Source: Lithodes maja
Taxonomy: Eukaryota; Arthropoda; Malacostraca; Decapoda; Lithodidae
Direction: 5' to 3'
Assembly (NCBI GenBank): GCA_037953745.1
Contig: JBAKBP010013050.1
Location: 1 to 64,000, forward strand
DNA: 64,000 bases
The translations under genes and the position numbers were made by a program. Below, piece after piece: positions 10,466-22,492 of this stretch (positions are counted from its first letter, which is position 1; every line of letters begins with the position of its first letter). Below the pieces are notes generated by a model, which searched no databases, was not told where the DNA came from, and saw only the letters and a program-made list of their open reading frames with translations.

Positions 10466-13400
10466 TAAAATGCCCCAGAACAAGAAGCCCACCACAGAAG
10501 CCACGAGCGAACACCACACAGAAACACCCGAAAGAAAGGTCCACAGAACGAAAGGACCAGCTGACCGAGCCAGCCATTTCAGACAGGCCCAAGCCCGCAG
10601 GGCTAAGCAGCTCCAGGCCGCACCTACCTACCTTTTCTAAACTGACCATTTTCCACACCTCACATACACTACCCCCTCGTGTCCTACACTCCTAACTACA
10701 AAGATGATGAACAGGAATATACATTCATATTAAAAACACCCATGCCCTGTCCCGACGTTGAGCCAATGCCAACACATCAGACAGCCATAATTATATCTAT
10801 GTATGTTCTTACATCCGAGAAGTAGATGTTATATATCTTAGAAGTTAAAACACCCACGCCTGTCCCTAGACCTCGTATATCATTTCCCATGACGAGTATA
10901 GATATATGTAACCCGTGCTCAGTCACCCCCTTGCATTGTTCCTCTAGTAACTAAGTGTCTCTATAATATTAACTGCCACCAGTATTGATACGACATAGCG
11001 GCACTGTCCTTGTGTCGTATTGTGCCAAGTACAGATCAACCAGGTTTCATCACCTTATTAGGACGACGACTATAATGTCGTCGTTCATCGATGTATGCAA
11101 TCCTTAGTTTAAGTATTAATATTAACATTCCCTAACATCTTGTCTTGCCAGACTAAGATTTCTGAAGACCCATCGCCCCATAAATCTATGTATTCAATCC
11201 GTAGGTTAAGTATCTTTATCCGCCATTGTGTTCACCTTTTTCCATTTACTTTTCCACAATTGTCATACGTCTTCCACTTGCCTCCTTCGTATCCACAGTC
11301 CACACTACGCCAATTTGCTTCGTGTCATACACCTCTTACCCCAACCAGAGATTGTATAGATAACCTTGTTACCAGTATCTGTCATAAGTACCTCGAAACA
11401 ATAACTAAGTACCCCTACGAACTGCCGCTTTTTTTGGTATATATATTTCATAGAAAACGCAGTTCCCAGGGCCAACTAATAGTATCCATAACCCCTCGGA
11501 CTGACCACATAATTCTATCTTTTCCAGACTCATATACCACCCCATAGTTGCATTCCCCGGTAGCATTTGGCTAACGTACTTCCACTGCCTTTTCAAACTC
11601 CAATATCAACTGCAGCCTAATGCCACCCCCACGCCCAGAGACCTTAGGGTCAAATTCCCCTATAGCCCCCCTGAACTCCTCCCCTCTCATTATAAGACCC
11701 CGCGCTTCTCTACTCTTGTCCGACCTAGCCTCTCTCTCATACCTCTTGAAGATCCTTGAATTTTCCGTTGCTAACGCTCTCCAACCTTTTATATATATAC
11801 TCCTATCCAGCCTACCTTCACTTAGTAGGCCAGAACAACATTAGAACTTTACTAACCCCTTGCATGCCATCTATTCTCTTACAACCCATTCACAAACCTG
11901 CACCCAATGGTCGTCGGTGCGAGGCTAGCCGCCTCACCAGTAACTAACTTCTATTGCCATACTTCCAGATAAATGTGGCAGAGTTAGCAACCCAGTCTCC
12001 ACCACATCCAGCAAACCCTACAAAAAACCAACCAGCCGAGTAAAACCAGCTAGCCAAGGCACCTTCGGTTTTGGTATTAAGGACACCCACATCTGTCTCA
12101 TACACAGAGGGTTATTACAAACACTGGTGATATGGCAAGCCCCTAGCCACAGCCGCCGGACGACTATCACAGAGAGAGGGCACCCAGCTACCCCTTTTTG
12201 CCCACCCGAGGAGGGAGACCCCCACCCCCGCAGAGGTATACCTGACCCCCTGTTTTGACTTCTGAGTCATTGCCAGGTAGCACAGGAATTCTTCCTATCA
12301 ATGAACTAACCATGCATGACTAACACCTTTACTAACCTCTATTAACTCACAATAAACCATTTACCTTTCTTGCATACTCTGATCACTAAATTGGCACCTC
12401 AGCTATACCATAGAATGAAGATTGAACAATCTAAGAGAGACGCTCCTATCACAGCTGTCCCCATCCTCCTCGCAAAGTAGATCCAGTCACTCTCCCCTAA
12501 ATACTTCCAGTATAGCCAAAATAGTACCTCTTACTAAGGCTCAGTTATCTTAAAATATGAAGGCTTCCTATAGCCATGTGCCACAACAGTAATCACCATC
12601 TTACCTAGTCCCCATATCTATTGAGAGCTCAAATAAGTCCATAAGACTCGAGATCCCTATTGTCTACGGGGTCCAGAACCGAGCCTATAAACCTAGCTCC
12701 CGCCCCCAGTCAAATCAGTTGAAAGTTAGACACCAACCAGTGGTCACTACCCTGAAGTTAACCTCTAGCTCTGCCCTTGTGTTGTTCCTGAGTTGAGAGA
12801 TTCCCGAGCCGGCAGACTCCATGGCAGAAGTTAAATAGAAGATCTGTCCATGTACAAGTCCTAATGTGCACCTTATAACCTTCACACAAATTCGTGGGTA
12901 TATAAGTGTGTAGCCAGCAACGATCGTCAAGAGATCCGACTTGAGAACTTCCTACATTTTGGACCACCTGGACGGCCGAGGAACCAGTCGTTAGCCCCCA
13001 ACATCACCGGAAGCAAGATCACCAGGACCAGATCTACAAATACTATTCAAGATTCATGTTGCTAGTACTAAGTGTTATAGTACTAGTTTGACACTCACTT
13101 ATTAACTTTCTATAAAGTGGCTAAAACCTTGCCCAGTGTAACTCATATTTAACCATTCCATTTGGGACGTACTAAGCGTATCAGTGCTCATTAATTAACA
13201 GGCGACATTGACTCTCGTAATTACCTTATTCAGATATTAAAACTCTAGTGATATCTTACGTTCGCCCACTGATTTGTGTTCTACGTATTTCTGCCATAAG
13301 AATATAAAACTTAGATCAGTACCCCCATGAGGTTACTAGAGATTCCGTGTTCTACAATATACGCGTGTCTAATCCTAACTGTGAGCTGCTACTTGGGCAC

Positions 13401-13775
13401 GCCACCAGCCAGTAAGAGATCAAATCAGTGAAATTGAATTACATGAATATATTGAGGTCTTCCAGTAAAATAAAACTTGCTCATTAAACCCGTGATCAGA
13501 AGAGTATACCTGAACGTTGGAAGTGGGAGACTAGGCTCCATCCAGATCCGCTAATGCTAGCAGTTCCCTTCTATTATTTGTTTTGTGCGAGAATTATTAT
13601 CTTTCCATGCTCTTTATATACTTACTTAAATAAACGTGAACTTGTGTCGTGTTACCGTGTGTTTATTTTGTGTTCTCTATTCCTCATACCTTGTATTGTG
13701 CATGCAGCCTTATATACCCAGTCATTTAGAACTCACATTACCCAAGTTAAACCTGTAGAAAAACAGGGCATAACA
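10466..13775 (+). repeat. G3 5' LTR
   Basis: 3310 bases, matched by 22493-24374, 25640-26407 and 35711-36373 once the MITE and G2 are removed. It preserves the empty sites of both insertions (CTATTAACTCAC near 12340 and TTTCTATAAAGTGG near 13098). No conserved protein product is evident; the longest internal ORF (135 codons at 11140) is discussed under rejected items. Confidence 0.9.
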
Positions 13776-13776
13776 T

Positions 13777-13788
13777 TGGCGGCAGCGG
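13777..13788 (+). other. G3 primer-binding site candidate
   Basis: TGGCGGCAGCGG begins one base after the LTR end at 13775. Position and the leading TGG fit a tRNA primer site. I cannot assign the tRNA. It differs from the primer site of the G1/G2/G4 group, consistent with a separate lineage. Confidence 0.5.
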
Positions 13789-13856
13789 TGGTTCTTGATT
13801 CGGATAAAAGGTTGCATTACATTGCAAGTTTGGAACAGCCAGAACACGAGAACATC

Positions 13857-14785
13857 ATGGCGCACCGTTCTCACATTCCCATCCCACATTATGATGAAGA
13901 AACTTATGGGATCGAAACATTCATGGACATAGTGAAACCCGTACTTGACCTAGCTTATACCACGGACGCACAAAAAATAGCCGTAACATTAACGCACCTG
14001 GGAAAAGCCGTTTCCCTGGTTGCCTATCAAGTGCACCCTGATCTCACCTGGGACGAATTTCGCCCAATAGTGATAGAAGCCATTAAGCCTTCGTTGGGCG
14101 TTTTCGTGGCCCACACCCGTATCCAAGACACTAAATTCGAAGGCGATGTAGATGCCACAGCGAATAAGCTTGCCCAACAGATAAAAATTTCTTTCCCCAC
14201 GTTGACCAGAATCCAACAAGAACAGCAAATTCTGGTCAACCTTGTGTCGATATTGCCCTCAGCAGTAAAAGACCATTTCCGGGTGCACGATTTCGTCGGA
14301 TACAAAAAAGATCTCATCACGATCTGACGTATTTTGGCCGTGCGCACAGAAGCACCCACCCAAGTCGCTGCAATCAAGAGGTTTCCCACGCACCCCAACA
14401 AACCAACCACCAAAACTCCAAGAATGCCTACCCAGCCTCATCCTTCAACAACAGACCCACCTACCCTTCCGGCAAGCCCCAACCCAGTAGACCCCGGTTC
14501 CAACCGACCCAGCCACGCAGAATCTTCAACCGGAATAGCAACTACAACACCTACCAAAGTAAAAACCTACCTTAGTCATTATCAACCCCTATGATTTCCC
14601 TGCCTGTAATGCTCAGTGTGCCCTCCATCAAATTTGTGACTGCCAAACCTCGCCCCTCTACTCCTCGCATTTCTGTAAATGAAGAGGAGTGGGGACAAGA
14701 GGAAGAAATAGCCCCCCATATCATGACCTCAGACGATACCGAGGAAACCCTGGAGGAGGTAGATACCGACCCCCAGGATTTTTAA
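13857..14785 (+). pseudogene. G3 gag, broken
   Basis: ATG at 13857 opens a frame for a helical capsid-like protein (FMDIVKPVLDLAY, ALTHLGKAVSL-like segments, a VLVNLVSILP-like segment). It ends at an in-frame TGA at 14325, continues in the same frame through a proline/threonine-rich stretch to 14594, and is followed in another frame by an acidic stretch ending at 14785 (EEEIAPH...EETLEEVDTD). No zinc knuckle is visible. Assignment as gag rests on position between primer site and protease rather than on a recognised domain. Confidence 0.6.
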
Positions 14786-14838
14786 AGTATCCCCCGCCCA
14801 CGATGGGCTCGGCGGGGGACGCCATAACTAGTCGCACT

Positions 14839-16535
14839 ATCTATCTATCTATCTATTGCCTGACGCCGTGATCCCCGAAGGGGTGGCCACGAACGAACCG
14901 CCCCCATGCACCTCTGTCCCCAGTCAGTCGACGCCCCTCCCCCCAACCAGCACCGCCTTCATTCATGTAGTTCCTCACTCCATCCTTCCACCTCATATTC
15001 GGTCTACCTCTCCCCTTCTGTCCCTCCACCTCGCTCTCGTACACCCTCTTAGTCATTCTCTCGCTTTCCATACGTTCCATATGGCCGAACCATCTCAAGT
15101 TGTTCCTTTTCACACTTTCCAGCACATCTACCTCCACACCACACCTCCTTCTTACTTCCTCATTAGTCTGTCTATCCCTCCATGTAATTCCGCACGCACT
15201 CCTTAAGTAATTCATTTCCACTGCTCTCACTCTTGGTCTGAGTCTCTCAACCAACGTCCATGCTTCGCTTCCGTAAGTCAGTGTCGGGATTACCACACTG
15301 TCATGCAAGGACTTCTTCACTTCCATACTGACCACCCTATTTCTTGTTACTGCTTTTAGCGTTCCTACAACCCTCTTCCCCTGTTGTACCCTCTCCCGCA
15401 CCTCTTCATCCATAGTCCCATCTTTACTCAACACACTGCCCAGATACTTAAAAGAGTTGACGATCTCCATAGCCTGACCGTTCAGCTTCACCTCACACTC
15501 TGTGACTTCACCCCTTTCGAAGACCATAACCTTGCTCTTCCCCGTATTTACCTTCAAATTCCGTTTTTCGCACACTGTTCCAAACTCATTTACCAGACCC
15601 TGCAACTCCCATTCATTATCACTCATCAGAACTGTATCATCCGCAAACAGCAGTATAGGTAGCTTCCACTCAATTCCCTCCCTTTTCAGCGATACACCAA
15701 CATCCACTGCTCTTGATAGTATTTCTTTCATAACTCCATCCATATATACAGTAAACAACCACGGGGACATCACACACCCCTGTTTCAAACCAACATTCAG
15801 GTCAAAGAACTCGCTCTGCTCACTCTCCACACGTACTGCCACCTTTGCACCCTCATACATGCTCTTCACTGCTTTCAGCAACTTGCCCTCTACTCCGTAT
15901 ATTCTAAGTACTTTCCATAAACCTTCTCTATCCACTCTGTCATAGGCCTTCTCCAAGTCCATAAAGGCAACATACACCTTTTGTTTCTTCTCCAGATACT
16001 TCTCCACAACACAATTCAGGGTAAAAATCTGATCTACACATCCTCTTCCCTTCCTAAAGCCTCCCTGCTCGTCGCCTATCCATTTCTCCGTTCTCACTCT
16101 CACTCTCTCAATCACTACCCTACTGTATACCTTCCCTACTACGCTTAGAAGACATATTCCTCGGTGGTTACCACACACTCCTCTTTCCCCTTTGCCCTTA
16201 TATAGGGGGACTATTATGCCAGTCTTCCAGTCATCGGGTGCACTCCCCTTCTCCCATGCTAGTTTGCACATTTTCCATACCCATTCTATCACTATCTCAC
16301 CACCATACCTCAACATTTCCCCACACACTCCATCTGTTCCTGGTGCTTTCCCCAACTTCACTCTTTTCATGGCTTCCCACACTTCTGACCTCCTGATCCC
16401 CACCTCCTCCTCCACTACTTCTCTTCTTCTCCCTCCCATACCATATCCAGCTATGTTTGCTGGCTCTTCATTCCTTTCATTTAGCAACTCACTGAAGTAC
16501 TCCCTCCATCTTTCGACTCTCTCTTGCTTCTCGGG
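14839..16535 (-). mobile_element. RTE-like LINE, 5'-truncated, inserted in G3
   Basis: The insertion is bounded by a 13-base direct repeat, AACTAGTCGCACT (14826-14838 and 16536-16548). The 3' end, on the left, is a short tetranucleotide microsatellite (ATCT repeats on the plus strand, 14839-14858) rather than poly(A), as is usual for RTE-clade elements. It is 5'-truncated and lacks the endonuclease. Removing it joins the protease region of G3 in frame. Confidence 0.9.
14853..16535 (-). CDS. RTE-like reverse transcriptase fragment, open
   Basis: The reverse strand is open for about 560 codons with no stop. Motifs run GKAPGTDGV, GIIVPLYKGKG, YRGICLL-type (HRGICLLSVVGK), QGGFRKGRGCVDQIF, FMDLEKAYDRVDRE, LKQGCVMSPWLF, the catalytic LFADDTVLM, KYLGSVLSKDG and the C-terminal YGSEAWTL and LRWFGHMERM that typify RTE/BovB-like elements. 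The apparent ATG at 16556 comes from the target side of the junction and is not a real initiator. The 5' truncation removes the endonuclease, so it cannot move on its own. The lack of stops suggests a recent insertion. Confidence 0.88.
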   Translation of the reverse strand, partial: PEKQERVERWREYFSELLNERNEEPANIAGYGMGGRRREVVEEEVGIRRSEVWEAMKRVKLGKAPGTDGVCGEMLRYGGEIVIEWVWKMCKLAWEKGSAPDDWKTGIIVPLYKGKGERGVCGNHRGICLLSVVGKVYSRVVIERVRVRTEKWIGDEQGGFRKGRGCVDQIFTLNCVVEKYLEKKQKVYVAFMDLEKAYDRVDREGLWKVLRIYGVEGKLLKAVKSMYEGAKVAVRVESEQSEFFDLNVGLKQGCVMSPWLFTVYMDGVMKEILSRAVDVGVSLKREGIEWKLPILLFADDTVLMSDNEWELQGLVNEFGTVCEKRNLKVNTGKSKVMVFERGEVTECEVKLNGQAMEIVNSFKYLGSVLSKDGTMDEEVRERVQQGKRVVGTLKAVTRNRVVSMEVKKSLHDSVVIPTLTYGSEAWTLVERLRPRVRAVEMNYLRSACGITWRDRQTNEEVRRRCGVEVDVLESVKRNNLRWFGHMERMESERMTKRVYESEVEGQKGRGRPNMRWKDGVRNYMNEGGAGWGEGRRLTGDRGAWGRFVRGHPFGDHGVRQ

Positions 16536-16548
16536 AACTAGTCGCACT

Positions 16549-18141
16549 GCCCCCATTTATTACATGGCCAAAATCAAGGACATTCCTGTCCGCTTGCTAA
16601 TCGACACGGGAGCTGCCAAGTAATGTTTGTTCAAATCTTACTATGAAAAACATCCCCGACTATTTGGCCCTTTGTTAAACACCAAAACAGAACTCATCTC
16701 AGCTGCTGTTACTTACTTAAATCTCCTAGGAGACACTTTACCCCTATCAGTAACCACTCCTGACCCCCATGCTCGTTGTTATCAAACATTCACAGTATTT
16801 TCCTCCAACTGTAAACATTATGATGGTTTCCTTGGACTTGACCTCCTTCAAAAACTCCAGGCCCAGATTGACTGCGGCCAAAGGCTGATCTCATTCAAAA
16901 AATTCCAGCCAAAAGCCTCTGACAAACCAATCACGCAGAAACCCATTCCCAAAAAGAAAAAACACCTTCCCCCTCAACAAACCCTGAGTCAGGGTTACCA
17001 AGTTGCAGCTAGCACTAAGGTGACTCCTAAACCCTCCCCTTGCCCCGAGTTCTCTCAAAATCTCACCCAATTCAGTAAAAAAATGCCTCAACAAACGAAA
17101 GAAGACAAGTCCAAGCAACTCCCTCTCGGTAATCCCCTCAATTCTCGTAACTCTGTCCAGAATAAATCCTCCCATGTTTTCAGGACAGACTCTGATATAT
17201 GTAACCATAATTCTATCCAATGTTTATGTACACATGTTTCCAGAGAAAATGCCGACCGATGTACCCAACAATGTTTTTCCCCATGCCCCCAGAAATGTTC
17301 AACTATCCCACAACCAACAACAATTCCCTTGTGACAGTTTTCCGTCAGTAGCTCCCTTTCCCCCCCACACAATTCACACCCCTAGAAAATTTCACAACCC
17401 CACACTTCACTCGCCCTCTCATGACCAACAAACTCACCAGTCCTACATAACCTTTAACCAGACCGTTACTGCCACCAAAAAAATTCCCCACCTTCGTCCT
17501 GTTAACAACCCCAAATCAATACACCAGTCCGACACCAATAACCCATGTTCTACACCTAACTTTTTCCCCACCAACCCTCCGCAGTCCCCCCAGCAAATCC
17601 CGTTTTCTAACTCGCTCACCTCTCACCCCTCTGAACCGCCCGCACGCGCCGTTAATCCCCCCCTCACGCGTGCCGACCGAGGGACACAACCATGTTCCCA
17701 CCATGCCCCCAGAAATGCCCAGCTATTCCACCACCACCCCAATCCCCCTTGTGACAGTTTTTCGTCAGTAGCTCCCTTCCACCCCCACACAATTCACACC
17801 CCTAGAAAACTTCACAACCCCACACTTGACTCGCCCTCTCATGACAAACAAAACCACCAAATCCACATAAACTCCAAACAAACCGTTACTGCCACCGACA
17901 ACGCTCCCCCACCAACCCTCCCCAGTCCCTCCAACAAATCCCGTTTTCTAACCCCCTCACACCGCGCCCCACTGATCCTCCCACACGTGCCGTTAATCCC
18001 CCCCTCACGCGTGACCCCCACCAAAGTGACCTTGCCCCCCTTATAAGTACCAAGCACCTGCTCGCCAGTCAATCCCCCACCATCATTAGCCCAGCGGTAG
18101 TTCAGGATAAATGCCAAATTCCCCCCCACCATCAAAAATGG
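16549..18141 (+). pseudogene. G3 protease and proline-rich linker, broken
   Basis: The frame crossing the RTE site reads into an aspartic protease with active-site LIDTGAAK near 16600. An extra T makes a stop at 16621, after which the homologous frame continues one base over (to 17334, FLGLDLLQKLQAQIDC). A long, low-complexity Pro/Thr/His-rich linker follows in shifting frames, containing the tandem duplication 17281-18023. It separates protease from reverse transcriptase. Confidence 0.65.
17281..18023 (+). repeat. Tandem duplication inside the G3 pol linker
   Basis: 17281-17700 and 17701-about 18023 are two diverged copies offset by exactly 420 bases. Both start CCATGCCCCCAGAAATG and both contain the segments GTGACAGTTTT, CACAATTCACACCCC and CTCACGCGTG. 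It lies in the proline-rich linker between protease and reverse transcriptase, where length change would be tolerated. Confidence 0.75.
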
Positions 18142-21100
18142 GTGAACCTGCGGCCCATACCCCAAACTAACATGATATTTTCCCCCACTAACACGTCCCC
18201 CAACCCCCATCGTTGCCTCTTACAACCCGCCATCATTTCCGCTCGCATCAACCACATTCTCATGGCAAATATCTCAGAGGAACCCCTGACATTACCAAAA
18301 GGTCTCATTATAGGAGACCTCGAAACTTTCGATGACCTCCCCATACATTGTAACGACACCCCTACCAGCCTCCAATTGCCCCCTCTCCCTGAGACACTAT
18401 CTGACCACCAAAAGAACGGCATGTACGACCTACTGCTGGAATTCAGTGACGTGTTTGCCCAACAACCCACCGAAATCGGACAGACGGATGTAGAACAACA
18501 CATCATTAACACCACAGGCCCCCCCATACGACAACCATCCCGTAGAAAGAACCCCATACAACGTCAGGAAGAGGAACGCCAAGTCCAGGAAATGTTAGAG
18601 GCCGGGATTGCCACCCCGTCCATTAGCCCCTGGTCTTCCCCTGTTGTCTTAGTCAAAAAGAAAGATAGACAACCTGTTTTTGCGTCGATTATAGGAGGTT
18701 AAATGACATAACCATTAAAGACGCTACGCCCTTACCCCGAATAGACGATTCCCTTGACTCCCTACATGGATCCAAATGGTTCACTACCCTCGACTTGCAA
18801 GCAGGGTATTGGCAAGTGCCTATCAAGGCCGAGGACCAAAAGAAAACAGCATTTTCCACTAGTGGTGGCCATCACTATGAATTTAACGTCCTACCTTTTG
18901 GCCTCTGTAACAGACCCGCCACTTTCTCCCGTTTGATGGAAACGGTATTACATGGCCTAACCTGGGAAACCTGCCTAGCCTATCTGGACGATATTATTGT
19001 GTACTCTCCAACCTGGGAAGAACACCTCCTCAGGTTGAGACAAGTCCTTCAAAGAATCCGAGCCGCCGGGTTGAAATTAAAACCCTCAAAGTGCGTGATT
19101 GCCCGGAATAAGGTAGATTTTCTCGGACACGTGATATCTGAACATGGTATTGCGCCAGACCCAAAGAAACTTCAAGCCATACAAAACCAAACCCCACCCA
19201 CCACTGTTAAAGGAATACGTTCGTTTCTAGGTTTAGCCACATACTACAGACGTTTCGTCCCCCACTTTGCCACCATAGCCAGACCCCTCCACCAACTTAC
19301 CCACAAAGACACCCCGTTCACCTGGACACCTGAAAGAGACCTCGCGTTTAACACTTTGAAGCAAAAACTAATCCAAGCCCCTATTGTCGTTTTCCCTGAC
19401 TACCAGAAACCTTTCCGTCTTTATACCGACGTATCTCTGTACGCCATGGGCGCAGTTTTAGCTCAATTCAGAGACGGAAAGGAACATGTGATAGCGTATG
19501 CCAGCTCCACCCTCACCCAACCACAACAGAATTACGCAGCCACCAAGAGAGAGTGCTTAGGGATCATTTGGGCACTCAGCCACTTCTGGTCATTTGTGTT
19601 GGGCGCAAAACTCGAAATAATTACCGACCATCAATCTTTACAATGGCTGCGTAGGTGCGAAACCAACTCAGCCATTTTGGTACGTTGGAGGGAGACACTA
19701 GAGGACTACGACTTTACCATACAATATCGTCCCGGCAAACTCCATACTAATGCAGACGCCCTGTCACGTTTGCCAGTACCAAAAGACCCCCCCACCAACC
19801 TAGCCGCCTTACAAAACACTCAGTTGGTATCTACCCCCACCCCCCGACAGAATGCCCCCCCAGCCCCCTCCCTAATTCAATCTTGGGAAGCAAGAATCAG
19901 ACCCCCCTGGATACCGTTAAATGTCTTCAGGGGACTGACTCGCTGGAGATATCAACTTGCCACAGACACTGGTCACATAATCTTGGACCCCACCATTGCC
20001 CATGACTACATGATTGCCATCCACGAGGGAAACGGCATACACCTTGGACAAAAGAAGATGTTAAAGATCTTCACAGACCAATACTGGACCCCCAACCCCT
20101 CCAAAATTGCACGAGTGACAGAATCCTGCAAACCGTGTTTATTGGGAAAGGATAGATCACGCATCCCAGGCCCAGCTGGTACCATTTCTGCCAACAAACC
20201 GTTCCAAGTCCTATCCCTCGACATCATGGGCCCGTTGCCTTCTTACGCTGGCAACCGCTATATCGTCACATTTGTGGACGTATATTTAAAAATTTTAATA
20301 GCCTGCCCAGTTAAAGACCACACAGCCACCACAGTCGCCACACTGCTTGCCACAGAAGTGTTCCCTATATTCGGCCTTCCCCTTGCTCTTCTATCGGACA
20401 ATGCCCCCGAGTTTAGTGGACACGTTTGGCAACAATTCACCCAACAATGCGGTATTAAGATTAAACACTCATCCCCGTACTGGCCTCAAGGAAATGCTAT
20501 ATGCGAACGCAGCCATCGCACCATCAACAACCAGTTACGTACAAGAATGATTGCTCTTAACACCTCAGACTGGCCATCACAACTAAAGATGATACAATGG
20601 GGTATGAACACCTGTCCCCGGGAAGACGGTATTTCCCCTCATGAACGTGTTTATGGTGTACTGTTACTGCCATTCTACCACCACGCTCACCTTTCCTCCA
20701 CCACCTCCACAATTGACCCATTGCAACATCTGCAAAACACCCTCCATACCGCCCAGATCTGTCAGGACACCAAAACTGATAACATCGATGACAAAAACCC
20801 TTTCGCCATCCATGACACCGTAATGGTAGCCAACCTCCCTATCACCAACAAGTTAGGCCCTCGCTATGTCGGGCCCTACACCGTCATACAAGTCCCAAAT
20901 GCCTTTCAAGTCACCATCGACTATCACGGCGTGACTCGCACGTTACGAACTAGATTCGTCCGAGCGTTTAAACCTCTAAAGCCACAAGACATTACCCCAC
21001 CCCACACGTCCGACCCTGAATTAAACACCCCTACTCACCCTCCCACTCAGGCTATGAATATTCCCATACAAACCCCTAAGGACCTAAGCCCTCCAGCACC

Positions 21101-21899
21101 GAACCAACAAATCATTTCTCAACATACCCCCCAAACTAACCTCCACAAACCCCAAGCCCCCACTATCACACCCTCTTCCACCATGACACCTTCCTTCACT
21201 TCTGATAGTCAAGTGCCTCCCCAACTTATCCAAGTACGAAAACCTCCACCCACAACCCCGACCACAACAGAAACCCTCCCGTCTAGCTCTGACATACCTC
21301 CACCAGGCACCACAGTGAGAAAACCACCACCCCCACCCCAAACCAAGTACACACCCAACCGCACCACACAATCTACCTCAGTAACCTCACGCTACAACTT
21401 ACGCCCACGACAAAAATCGTTTAAAACCTCCAGAAAACACACCCTGCTAACCAAGTTCCGTAGGGCTGCCAGACCACTACCCTCCTCCTCCTCCTCCTCC
21501 TCTTCTTCTTCTTCGTCGAATTCTCCCCCACAAAGGGAAAGAAGACGAATAATCACCAGCAAATCACCAACCTCATCAAACGACACACCCCACACACGCC
21601 CCTACCCCCAACCCTCCAACTTAAATCTACACTCCTTACCCACCCGTCTAGCCCCCCCCCGCATCCGCCCCTTTCCCCTCCACGATCCCCACCACCCCAC
21701 CCACCAACCTCCTCATCTCACCGAACCCCCAACCAACCAACCCCTAAGGAATCCCCCCCCCCCAAAGTCACCCCTGAGAAAACCCCCACATGTCTTTTAC
21801 CTGTTAAACGTTCTTCCCCTCAATATAAAACATCGTCGAGCGACTCAAGTCCCACGACAAACATCTACCTTCCCATCAGGACCGCCAGAGGTAGAATAA
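18142..21899 (+). pseudogene. G3 pol: reverse transcriptase, RNase H, integrase and proline-rich tail, one frameshift
   Basis: The frame from 18142 reads up to the reverse transcriptase (PLPETLSDHQK, EFSDVFAQQP, ATPSISPWSSPVVLVKKKD) and is thrown out at the T-run near 18680. The frame shifted by one base resumes at once (FCVDYRRLN) and stays open to 21899. It shows LQAGYWQVP, the catalytic YLDDIIVY near 18980, RNase H (LYTDVS, ATKREC, TDHQSL, NADALSR), an integrase with a degenerate zinc-binding region, then D (LDIMGPL near 20225), D (SDNAPEF near 20398) and E (NAICERSH near 20507), and GPY/F (YVGPYTVI near 20872). A roughly 300-codon Pro/Thr/Ser-rich tail follows, with a serine run encoded by a TCC/TCT microsatellite (21480-21512). 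Without the frameshift the enzymatic part looks complete. Confidence 0.88.
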
Positions 21900-22480
21900 T
21901 CAACAGACCCATCAGATTTAAAGACAGCGATACAAAAATAACACCTCGTTCTGACACTCAGGACCCAAACCACACAACACACACACCCCCTCCTTCCCAC
22001 ACACCTCCTTCACCCACCTTACCTAAACCGATCTTGCGCATTGCCTCACTATATATTCCCAACCTACAACACCGCCCAAGAAAACCAAATAAAACCCAGA
22101 CTCACATTCCCCCTTCATCCCCAGCTCTGTTGTCACGCGTGAATCCCCTTTCGGTTAGTAACCCATTCACCACACTAAACAGACCTCCTGTCAATCCCAC
22201 ACACCTCACTCAGACCCCAACGGGGGAAAGCTACAAACCATTCATACGAAAGGTTAAAGTAAAAACCCCCACTGGACACTTGGCCCGTGTACCACGCCCA
22301 CATCAAGCCCGGGCAGCCGCCCGCCACAACACAGAGGACACATCTATACATTGACCTGCAAAAGAAACCTGACCGTCGCTCTCTTGCTTGGTGGAACCTT
22401 CTAAATACCCTTAAAATGACCCACCATGACTATGCTTCTTTTTACTTCACCCTGGAGGCTCGAGGACGAGCCTATAATGA
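21900..22480 (+). other. G3 region between pol and 3' LTR
   Basis: Proline-rich coding-like sequence continues in another frame (about 22034-22354) and then AT-richer DNA. I see no signal peptide, membrane segment or envelope-like feature. Confidence 0.5.
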
Positions 22481-22492
22481 AGGAGAGGGAAG
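22481..22492 (+). other. G3 polypurine tract
   Basis: AGGAGAGGGAAG lies directly before the 3' LTR start at 22493, the expected place for the plus-strand primer. Confidence 0.65.

Noticed and set aside
11140..11547. 135-codon ORF repeated at 23166, possible LTR-encoded protein
   Set aside because: LTR copies about 1% apart would keep an ORF by chance; no recognisable domain. Left as a point to test in other copies.
14853..16556. ATG at 16556 as the start of the RTE reverse transcriptase
   Set aside because: It lies beyond the target duplication, in G3 sequence; the element is 5'-truncated and has no own start.
21000..22354. Possible envelope gene downstream of G3 integrase
   Set aside because: The sequence is Pro/Thr/Ser-rich without signal peptide, cysteine pattern or membrane segment; better seen as a pol tail. 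None of the elements shows an env gene.
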